Source of the DNA: Fratercula arctica
Lineage: Eukaryota > Chordata > Aves > Charadriiformes > Alcidae
Assembly: GCA_947846985.1 (NCBI GenBank)
Contig: CANTUZ010000012.1
Coordinates: 24,390,135 to 24,454,134, forward strand
Length of the DNA stretch: 64,000 nt
Reading direction: 5' to 3'
Position numbers and translations under genes: made by a program. Below are positions 37,281 to 48,000 of this stretch, one piece after another. Below the pieces are notes generated by a model. The model searched no databases. It saw only the letters and a program-made list of their open reading frames with translations, and was not told where the DNA came from. Position 1 is the first letter of the stretch. Every line of letters begins with the position of its first letter.

Positions 37281-37950
37281 CCACCTGTCATTTCTAGCGG
37301 AGATGTCCCGAAGCGGTCCTCGTTGGTCTCCCTCACCCCGCAATCCCCACGCTTCCCAACGATCCCGCTGTTTCCGACGGGCGAGCCGGCGAGCCCCGCG
37401 TTCTACCTGCAGCTCGGTGCCCCTCGCAGCGGGGCGGCTCCGTTAACGGACCGGCGGCCGAGCGCGACTGTGGCGGACATTTGAGGTGTCCCCGGCGGCT
37501 ACAGGCCCCCTGCCCTGCCTTGCCCCGCCCGGTCGGCGGCGCTGGGGCCCGCCCCCCTCTGACGCAGTGCTGGCGGGAGCCAATCCCCGCGGGCCCGGCG
37601 CATTCAAACAGGGCAGGGAGTGGGCGCGAGCTGCGTTCTGAGCGGCGCGTGAGGAGGGACTGGCCTGAGGTGAGGTGAGGGATGGGGCTCCCTCCCCGGC
37701 CCGCGGTGGGTGTCCCTGGGGCAGCCCGTGGGATGGCGGGCCGTTGTTTCGGGAGCCGCGGAGCTGGGTGGGCCAGCGCGGGGTGGCGGGCCGCCGAGGC
37801 GTTGCTCCGCGGAGTCCCTTCAGGCCCGCTCGGCCGCCGCTGCCGCCTCGCCGCCTCAGCGGGGCTGAGGGGCGCCTTCGCGGGGCAGTGGTACAACAGG
37901 TCCGTGGCTGTGGCGAGGGTCTCGTGAGGGCTCGCCTGAAGAGGGTGGGT
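37280..37950 (+). promoter_or_regulatory. KIF14: CpG-island promoter and untranslated exon 1 of KIF14
   Basis: This G+C- and CpG-rich block lies 1.5-2.2 kb upstream of the KIF14 start codon. It carries an E2F-like TGGCGGGA (37571-37578), a forward CCAAT box (37580-37584) and TTCAAA (37603-37608), the reverse complement of the cell-cycle homology region TTTGAA. That grouping is typical of G2/M genes. A strong donor CTGAG|GTGAGG at 37669/37670 probably ends the untranslated first exon. No TATA box is seen. Confidence 0.82.
37571..37608 (+). promoter_or_regulatory. KIF14: E2F-like / CCAAT / CHR-like cell-cycle cluster
   Basis: Within 38 bp there is TGGCGGGA, CCAAT and ATTCAAA (TTTGAAT on the opposite strand). 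NF-Y plus MuvB/DREAM at CHR sites is the established control of mitotic kinesins. Factor binding here is inferred. The CHR is in reverse orientation, which lowers confidence. Confidence 0.5.
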
Positions 37951-39461
37951 TTGCTGAAGCATAGTAAAGATACCCGTTTCTCCTGTGCTTTCACCTGGCT
38001 TTGAATACTTGCGTTTCATCTCTAATTAGTACTTGTAGTCAATTAATAATTATGAACAAGTGTACTTTTAACAAGTCTTGGACCTTATTTTGGAATGAAG
38101 GGGCTTTCAATGGGGAGATTAATTTTTTTTCTACGGAAAAGCTTTGTGAATATTTGCAAGGTACAGTTATAGCACCGGGCGGGGAGAACTTCCCTTTTTA
38201 TGCTAGTTGTTTTAAAGCTGAACAGAAAAGATAGAGTTTTCTGAAAATGCTAAAGCAATTCATGGCTTACAACCATGTTTATTTACTGACTGCTAGATGG
38301 AACCACAAAATGTGTATTTTACAACTCATGTAATGTTAAGTAGCTTCCTGTATCAAACTGGGTTGAGCAATGAATACACTGTGGTTTGAAATTCTTGAAA
38401 CTTGCCTTGTGGCTCTTGAGAGATGAAAACTGCGCAGTCGCGACACATGTAGAAGTGGATGACAAATTCTGAGAGTACTCCAAGAGCTATAACTTAAAAG
38501 TGTAGCATTAAAAGAAACTGCTATTGGAGCAATGGTTGAATGGTTGCTTCTACATCACTTGCTCTCATCTTGGTTTCCTTTTTTTTCCCCTGACCATCTG
38601 CTTCTTTTGTTAATATATGCAATCTTTGAAGGATCTAAGGCAGGTGGTTTCCTTTTGACTTTTAATAACAAATAAATTGCAGCTGTTGTATAGTGGATAG
38701 TGATGTTGAACCTGTAACGACAACTATGTACAACAGCCTGTACAACCAGGATGCATATACAACAGTGAAAGCATTCTTTTCTGTACAAATTGGATATATA
38801 TAGCTTTCTAAATATTTACGTGTAGAAAGGATGTGGAATGCATTTTACAGATTTTCTTTTGCCCCCTAGGCACTATAGTGAAATAAAATAATGTCCAAAT
38901 GCATTGTAGTAGCCAACTCTATTAACTATCCTATTCTGATGCTGGGGTTTATATATCAAAATCCTGAAAAAACAAAAAAATCTGCTTTCTGTGTTCACAG
39001 ATTTCCTATTCAATGTTAATAATTTCGTTGTTTTATTGGAGTCTGTTAGTCATGAAACACTATGAGCTTAAATAGTTGTCACTGAATGGAGGCACAATCT
39101 TGGATTTCCTTTCCTTTGGGATCATGGTAGATCATTTGGAAGAAATGTCCATGGTGATCTTTGTTGCTAAATAGTTAGATCATTCTTTCTACCAACTGGT
39201 GTTTCTTTGTGACATTTGGTTTACTTTCTGAAAAAAATCATAGAACTCAATAAATGGAATCAAATAGCCTACTGTTGGCAGAAGCAGTTGTTCACATATA
39301 GAAGAATGACTTTTTTTTTTTTTTTTTAAGTGCTGGAGGTGAAGGGGATACTAATTGTTACTAATGTTTGGGCAAGTATATGCAAAGAGCTCCCCATGCA
39401 CCAAAACGTAACTCCCACTGGACACGAGCATCATAAAAAAAATTTTGCTTTGTCTCCACAG
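37670..39461 (+). other. KIF14: KIF14 intron 1
   Basis: The intron lies between the putative untranslated exon 1 donor (37670) and the acceptor CTCCACAG at 39461. Its first 280 bases are still CpG island. It includes a poly-T run at 39311-39327. No coding exon is recognised. Confidence 0.65.
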
Positions 39462-39526
39462 ATTCCATAAGAAGAAGCAACAGGAAATCATCTTTTAGTA
39501 AAGGTGTTGTACTTATTAAAAACCTA

Positions 39527-39667
39527 ATGTTAGCTTACTGGAAGACAAAATGCCTATTTACACGCTTCCTGCAAGAAGTCCCTCTGAGGCACAATGTACT
39601 ACCACTTTGCAGAAGACTTCTTCACAAAATACCTTTACCAGGAGCAAAGCATCTGGGCAGCAACTGA
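39527..39667 (+). promoter_or_regulatory. KIF14: Upstream ORF overlapping the KIF14 start
   Basis: An ATG at 39527 in exon 2, 23 bases before the KIF14 ATG and out of frame with it, opens a 46-codon ORF. It ends at TGA 39665-39667 inside the KIF14 coding sequence. Its context is weak (C at -3, T at +4) while the main ATG has A at -3, so most ribosomes should pass it. Modest translational control is possible. Confidence 0.5.
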
Positions 39668-40658
39668 AATCACAGATGTCAGGAGAAAAAAAGGATAGTC
39701 TACTTTCATGTTCTCAGAATAAGACTGAGGAACTAAATAGGACCTACGTGATTTCAGCCTGTAAAAAATTGAGTGACACATCAACTGCATTTAAACCTGA
39801 AGGCAGATTAACACTTCAGAGGAGAACTGGAGCAAGCAAAAAATCGGTGTCTACTAGTGAACAATTGCATACAGACAAAACACAGGGCATGGAAAATATA
39901 CAATCAGAGAAAAAACTTACTCTGCAGAGGTGTGTGAGGACTGGCTCTGGAGAGAAGAGTAAAATTAATGAGAATACTATGCCTGGAATAAATAATGACA
40001 TTGCTGCACAAAGAAATTACAAGATTGCACTTCCACCAAATATTAATAATAGTGGTACTCATGATAAACAAAACTTAAAGTTAGTTGAGGGTCAGTCAGC
40101 TACGAAGTTGCAGCATAACCTGAACAGCAAGGATTCCTTTGGCTTTGTTGATGGTCTGTCTGAAAATGATACCTGCAGACATTTAAAATACAGGACAAGC
40201 GCTGCTGACACAAAATTTCAAAATGAAGTTCCTAAATCAGAACAAGTAGTTACCTCGAAACATATTAATAGGATATCAGGAAAACAATTGAATGAGAAAG
40301 GTGATATAAATAAACAAGCTGGAAAGCAAAGGTTGCAACACTTGATTATAAACCATAATAGTTTAGAAAGACCAAGGACACCAATGAGAAGTTCAACAGA
40401 AGGGTTTAAGCTTACACCAAAGAATCGCACTTCTCAGGATCAGCTATCCCTGTCTGCTTCAAATAAACAAACACCTCATCTTCAAATTCTAGCCAAAAAG
40501 AAAACTAGCGTCTCCAGCTCTCCTTCTGTAAGTAGAAGTTTGAAACCAAAAGAGACCACAGAAACTCTAGCTGAGAGCAATAGCACTGACAAAGACGTTT
40601 TGAAAGTGGAAAACAGCAAAGTGATTGTAGCTGTGCGTGTACGGCCTTTCAGTAACAG
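39550..40658 (+). CDS. KIF14: KIF14 first coding exon (exon 2)
   Basis: The exon begins at 39462. It encodes residues 1 to 369 plus two bases: the basic, probably disordered N-terminal extension (TYVISA at 65-70, LTLQRR at 87-92, LTLQRC at 123-128) and the first motor strand [10 protein letters not shown]. The donor is ACAG|GTTTGT. Confidence 0.95.
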
Positions 40659-43600
40659 GTTTGTATCCTGGACTTATTTCTGATGCTAATAGTAGCTTTT
40701 ATAGTGTATGTTGATTCCTGCTTTGTAACTTTCAAATTGTTTAATCATTGACCCAATAGGGATATAATACCTACTTTGAAATTAGCCAATATTTCATGCA
40801 ACATCAAGATAAAGATTTTATTAAGAGGTTGAATTCACTTTATAGGCATTTGGGGCTATTTCTTTACATATTCATTAGCTGAAGTATTTTGAGCTTGACT
40901 ACTTTGTATGTTCATTGGATTTTTTTTTTTTTTAAGAATGATTGCTGAACTTTTTATTTTCGATAAGGCTATTGATTGAAATGACTAACTTAAAGCATGT
41001 AGCTTATGTTTTTTTAATTTTTTTATTTTTTTCCCCTCTTCCATTCAGAGAGAAAAATGAAAACTCACTCCCTGTAATCTCCATGAGTGGTTCAGAGACA
41101 GCTGTACGAAAACCATCCACAAACCAAGTTTACAGTTTCAGTTATGATTTCTCTTTCTGGTCTTTTGACAAGTGTCATCCTAATTTTGCAAGCCAAGCAA
41201 TGATTTATAAAACTTTGGCAGTGCCGCTCCTAGAAAGAGCTTTTGAGGGATATAATACTTGTCTTTTTGCTTATGGACAGACTGGTTCTGGAAAATCATA
41301 CACGTAAGTTCCTAATAATAATTGTTAAAATTCTGTAGGAGCCCATTTTTATGCAATGTAGTCTTTAAAACAGATTATATGGAAAAGATTTTGTAGCTAT
41401 TGAATTGTGTTAAAATGTTTTTGCATATTTAAAAACAAATTAAACAAATATAACTATTTATAATTATTGAGACAGTTAACTGTAGAATATTTTTATGTAT
41501 TTGACACTGACCTCTTTCTACATCTAGTGAAGAAAATAAAAGCCTTTTCGACAGATTTTAGTGAAGAAAAACCTTTATTAATGCTGAGAGCTTCTCAGAC
41601 TCTCCCAGTGCTCTTGTTCACTGCTGTCCACTATTTTGTGCGTGAAGTGACATGTTCTAAAGTATATGACTCTTTTATGGATGACACCTTTAAGAGACCA
41701 TCCTAATTATTGTCCTGACTGTTTCAGAACTTAATAAATAAAAAAAATCCAGATGTTTGTGGCACTGCTTATTGGAAATCTAATCTTTACCCAAAATAAT
41801 CCTAGACAAATAACATTTTGAGGCTTTATAGCCAATTTTATGTACCTTGTGTATATTTTTCAATAGAATGCCTAGTGAACTGTTTTGTTTCCAACCATGC
41901 ATCTATTAAAATTAGTTCTATAAGCTTTATAATTCTCATGAAGTACTACAGACTTTTAAATATGTAGTTGAGAATCAGAAGTGTTTCTATGCACTTTATC
42001 GTAGAAATAGAACTTACAGAGAGGTAGGATTTTCTTTTTAAGTGGGAACTCTTATTTTTACTTGTAGCGTTTATTTACCTTGGCCTAAAAGAGAGGTATG
42101 CTCAATATTGCAATTGTTATCCTATTTGCTGTATTTTTTTCTTTTCCTCCACCTTCAGGTAAATAATTACTTGCCTTCACCCCTTTGTATTTTCAGCAAG
42201 GCTGAAATTAGCATCAGCAATAACTGTCTCATCAGGTCTACAAAACAAATTTCTGGTGACAACTATGTTGTGCGGCTGTGTGTGTCTCTAGACTGTAGCT
42301 GAATTAGTCCAGTCTGCTGGTGTTCTGCAGTGGCAGAACTAGACAGGAAGAAACTATGCCAAAGGTGGAGAAGGGCTTAGGTTACTGCACTGCAGGGTGC
42401 AGAGAATATAAAATGCATGGAGGTTAGGATATCGGATGTCTATAGGTTTGCTGTTTATAGTACAACTTACTCTTCAGTTGCTGTAGGGTTTTGACTTAAG
42501 TTTTCAACCCACTTTTCAATGGATGAATTGGACATCTGGATATCACCTTGTCCAACTCCCTGGTCAAACAAGAAACAACTTAGATCAGTTTTATTTCTGT
42601 TGCTTATTACATCTGTAATTTGGAAATTTCAACTTTAGAGCTATACAATTAATATTAAAACTAGCCATAGAGGGTTACAAAACTGAACTAGCAGGTTTTT
42701 TGTAACTACAGGATGATGGGATTTGATGAAGACCGAGGAATAATTCCAAGACTTTGTGAAGATCTTTTCACTCGAATAGCACAAATGGACAAGCACCAGG
42801 TAGTATGCTTATGCTATTGACCTTACGTTGAATTACGAGGAACCTGATGTGTTTCATTATTTTGATACGTGTTTCATCCTTTCATTTCATACCTTTATTA
42901 ATGTCTGTATTCTTTTGCTAATTCAAATCTTATTTCTCATAGTAGCTCTGATGAACAGGGTTCCCTAAATAGTCAAAATCAATGTTGTTTGGCTTCCTTA
43001 ATGATAATAATGTAAAAAAGAAAGATAAGCATGATATTCTTGATGTGTCACTAGACTAGGATCCTTTCCTCAATACAGCATCTCTTACAAAGATAAGATT
43101 TATGTAAGGAAAGGTAAAAAGAAATCCTAGTGGGTTCCATGCTTTCAGTGGAGACATAAAATAGAACACAAAAATATGAATTTATCTTTAAATGCTTTCA
43201 CATATCAAAGCGAAATATTTTAATAGTATTCTAATTCTAGTATTCTAGCTCAGAATTCTTGCTGAAATAAAAAAAAAATCAACTACCCACACCTGGATTT
43301 TCTTTTTTAAACTTTAAAGTTTTCTTAAATAATGTTTTGTTTTCTTCTGTTTTAAGACTAGATCTTTTTTTGTACTATATGAAAGAGTGGCCTTCTGAGA
43401 GGGGGTGGGAATGTTTCATCTGATCACAATGTATTTTGATTTGACTTCCTGTCCTACACCTATGGTATGTGGGATTTAAAAACAACAAGGTAGTAATCCT
43501 TTCCAGAGTGTTTTAATCATAGAATACCAGGTTGGAAGGGACCTCAAGGATCATCTGTTCCAATCTTTCTCAGCAAAAGCACAGTCTAGGCAAGATGGCT

Positions 43601-45021
43601 CAGCACCTGTCCAGCTGAATCTTAAAAGTGCCCAATGCTGGGGAATCCACCACTTCCCTGGGGAGATTATTCCAATGGTTGATTGTTCTCACTGTGAAAA
43701 ATTTTCCTCTTGTGTCCAGTCAGAATCTCCCCTGGATTAGCTTGTGCACATTACCCCTTGCCTTTTCCATGTGTGACTCCTTGTAAAAAGGGAGGCTCTA
43801 TCTTCTTTGTAGCCACCCTTTAAATACTGGAACACGGTGATAAGGTCACCCCTAAGCCTTCTTTTCTCAACGCTGAACAAACCCAATTATCTCAGCCTTT
43901 CTTCAAATGGTAGGCTTCCCAGCCCTCTGATCGTCTTTGTGACCCTTCTTTGGACCTTCTCCAGCCTGTCCACAACTTTTTTTGTATAGCGGGGAGCAAA
44001 AGTGAACACAGTATTCCAGGTGTGGCCTGACAAATACTGAGTAGAGTGGGATAATGACTTTGTCTCTGCTGGTGATGCCCCACTTGTGACAGGTTGCCAG
44101 TTTGAAAAGGAGCTATTTACCACCGCTACCCTAATAAAAGGTTACGTTCTGTTTCTGCCCCAATTAATTGGTGTAGTAGTGGTAAATTTAGAGAATTGTA
44201 ACTTGAGACACAATTAACTTAAACTCTTAAAATTTTTTAAACTACTAACTTCATGTCTTAAGAAGAAAAGACCCGAACTGAGAGTGCAGGTATGCAGAGG
44301 GTGGGTTTGTGGGAATTCATGTATATTTATTTTCCTGTCTGACAGTTGTTAAGGCTTTTCTAAGACTGAATTTCTGGTACAGAATCACTTTTGAGGAACC
44401 AGCTTGACTACAGTACAGTGCCTGAGATCTAAGTTGCGTACCTAAAGCTTTCTGTAGTACTAACACAAATCATAACTTGTGGTTAGAAACTCTGAATGTC
44501 TTTTAAAATTGTGAAAAGGATTAGAAACTTACATTTACACTCTTTCTTGGGTAGGGAATATCTGATGCAAAACATGCTGGTGACAAAGGCTGTTTTTTGT
44601 ATTCTCTTTCTCTGTATGTTTGTCCTCTATGTCTGTAAGGACTGATTTGCAGGTCAGTAGACCTTAACATTCAGTTAAGCTTATGCAGACGAACTTTTCT
44701 ACTTTTAACTGCTCCAAATTTCTTTATTGCTCTATGCTTGGATTCTTGGCTTTGAATCCTAATACCAGTGATCATGTAATATTCTGATCCTACAGTAGAT
44801 TTGATAGACACTGAGAGATCTTGGAAGGTTATTTATTACTGAGTTTGGCTAGAGATTATAACTTCTAAAAAATGCAGCGATGATAGATATGTTTGTTATT
44901 CCTTTGCTTATTCATTCTGAATAATGATTCTGTTGCTGCAAATTGTCTTGAACCTTGTATTTCTTCAACGTTTTAGGCTTTTTGCTGTAATCTTCCTTGT
45001 CTTTTAAAGGAAATCCCATTT

Positions 45022-45073
<52 letters not shown>

Positions 45074-48000
45074 AGACCTGGATGCCTTCAGAGGAAGGGG
45101 AGGTGTTTTCATGAAGTTTGTTGTTCGGTACTTCTTAAAATTGCTGTAGGTAGAATCAAGGTTTACCTTTCTGTTAGGTCATTCTGTTCCATGTCAAGTT
45201 GTTGACAACATCAATCCATGCGTTCTCTGTTACATGTCTCATGCTGTAGAAGCCCAGTCCCTAAGGGAATGAGACTATTGCAGGTGCAAACAAAACTATA
45301 TTTTCATGTACTAAAAACCCAACACTGAAACTTCTGAGGTAGATGTATATACATATTTTTCTTCTTAAGCTTGATAGCTATCATCTGGGAATGGCTGTGG
45401 ATAGAATTCCAATAAATTGTGTTCTTGGCAATAGCAGATCCCTAGTTTAGAAAATAATTTCTCTTGGACAGTCCCTTCAGTACAAATGCTTGTAACATTG
45501 AATAGCAGGATCTGGTAATCTAGGTTAATTTTTGAAACAGAGAACGATAAAAATGTTTTGTGGACTATATTAATAACTTTTTCATTGTTAATTTTATCAG
45601 ATTTTGTATCATCTTGAAATGAGCTTTTTTGAAGTATACAATGAGAAAATTCATGATTTGCTTGTCTTTAAAGCTGAAAGCGGACAGAAGAAACAACCAG
45701 TAAGTTGCTCACAGAAACAAGTCTATGCATCATCTCAAAATAATGGCATTTATTCTGTAAACAAAAAATGCAGAAATGACAAGTGATCAGTGTTTTGTTA
45801 TCTAAGTACCTTAGATTGTTGTGAATAATGGGATTCCAGTAAAAAAAGAAATCTCACTGTGTGACTTCAAGCAAATTGGTTGGCACCTCAGAAATGCTAA
45901 GCAAAAAAAAAAAAAAATCTTGCTGAAATTGAAACAAAACAATTCAGTAGAATCTCTCTAAATTGTTGCTAACATCTCTCCTTATCTACAAAATGAAGGT
46001 GATCTTATCAGCCTTTATAAAAAGTCTCTTAAAATATTATTTATCTAAATCTCCAGATTATATTAAGACTCTTCTGTGCAATATAATTTCAGTTATAATC
46101 TTGAAATTTAAATGGAATTCTAAAATGGAAGGATGACAAAGTCAGGGAGCTTCCAATAGTGTTTGGCAGGGGTGGGGAGAAGGCGGGGGGGGGAAGTATT
46201 TGCCTAATTGTATTAGATCCATCAGTCTCCTGAATTCTCAGCACTACTGAACTGCCCATTCACTTTCTGAAAATATCTGTGTATTGTTTATCTACTGGCA
46301 TGCCTGTTTGCCACTGACTCTACGTATCTAACTGCAGTCCATAGTCTACTATTGTACATACTTGTTAATATTTGCAAAGGGAAATTTTTTCCCCACTTCA
46401 TTTCCTCTGTGTATTTACATTGCCCAGCTACAGAAAACTACTATCATATAAGAGCTTGGCACCGAGACGGAGAGTATCTTTCAGACTCTTTGCCCTGGAT
46501 AATTTACTGCTTAGAGCCATGGGGCTGTCAGGAAGTTCCTTTTTTCCTGTTGGTTGTTGGTTTGTTTCCCAAGAAGCTGGAGGAGGGAAAAGAGGGGGGG
46601 GAAAAAAAAAAAAAAAAAAAAAAAAAATTGGTGACCTGATTAACTAGTTAAGGATCACTAGTAAACTAGTTTACCTAGTTTTTAATGCTTGTGTGTTAGA
46701 ATTTGTAGAACCATAAATTAAAGACATTTGTGTGAAGTAGGAGACATAGGGAGGAATTTATCATGTTTGATTTATTAAAAAAAAGTACTTTCTGTACTTT
46801 GACATATGAACACTATACTGGCCACTTGTGTGTAAACTATGGGTATTAGTTTATGGTAAAGAAGATAAACTACATTCAACTGGCTGTTGAATTATGTAGA
46901 CTAGTTATATGGAAGTAAAGACTAAACTGTCTTGTTTGTAGTAGGAGTGCTTTCATCTGAGTTTTGTCAGTGATTTTGAGCTAAACTATTTAACTTGAAA
47001 ACCTAGTAGATTTATATATCAGAAAAGATTATTTTTTTTCTTATGTAAATATCTTGTATAAGATACATGTTCTCGCAGCTAGGTCTGTGAGCAATAGCCT
47101 GGTGCAGTCTGCTGTGATTTCTCAGGCAGATGGAAAAATTTAGTTGTTGGTATTTTCCTGAAAATATTGTTCTAGATGATTCATGCTGAGTTTTGTTGAT
47201 GATAAATGTCATACTAGGGATGTAGATAGACTTCCTCTTAATTTTATGATATTCCTGAATGGTAGGTCTAACAAATGCACTTCTAATAATTTTTCTTTTA
47301 AAATTATTCTTACCAGCTTCGTGTAAGAGAACATCCAGTGTTAGGACCATATGTGGAAGGCCTGACAGTGTAAGTCTTAACTGTTCTCATTTTCGTAGAT
47401 GAATGGCGTAATCCTGAAAGCTTGTGTACTCACTAGTAAATTAGGCAAGATCTTAGTATCATGTAGCTTTACAAAAATGAGTACTCATGTCTAGCTCAAC
47501 TTGACATATTTCCTTTAGTGTATTGCTTTAGTGAAAAGTGTGTGTCAGTCTCAAGACGAATGGAGCTTTCGTGGTATATTTGTATTGTGTCTGTATCCAT
47601 GGAAATGTGTCAGAACTCAGGTAGCAGGCAAAACTGTAGAAAGAAAACAGTCTGAACCCAAACTTTTCTTTTTCTTCCTCCTTAGGAATGTTGTCAGTTC
47701 TTACTCTGATATCCAGGTAAGAGTTATTTGGTTACCAAAAGGGAATACAAATATTTCTACTTGCTCCTTCCTTCACTGCTGAAAGCTAAATTCCATGAAT
47801 GGGAAGAAAATGCTTTATAAACTGCCCAGTAGTCTATGATATTTCATCTGATTAAAAGGATAATGAAGACTAGTCCTGTATAATGGAGCTAAGTAGATGC
47901 ATACAGGCAAGTGTCACTCTCTTCACCTGGTTATCTCTTAAACTTAAGTTTTAATTACTCCCTTATAGAGTCATCATTTGTGTTAAGAACTTTATTTGCA

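Noticed and set aside
41467..41706. 79-codon ORF in KIF14 intron 3
   Set aside because: No consistent splice sites join it to the neighbouring exons, and exon 3 to exon 4 already joins in phase and matches the family.
45028..45075. A-rich tract considered as the tail of a processed pseudogene
   Set aside because: No gene-derived sequence or flanking duplication is visible upstream of it on either strand.
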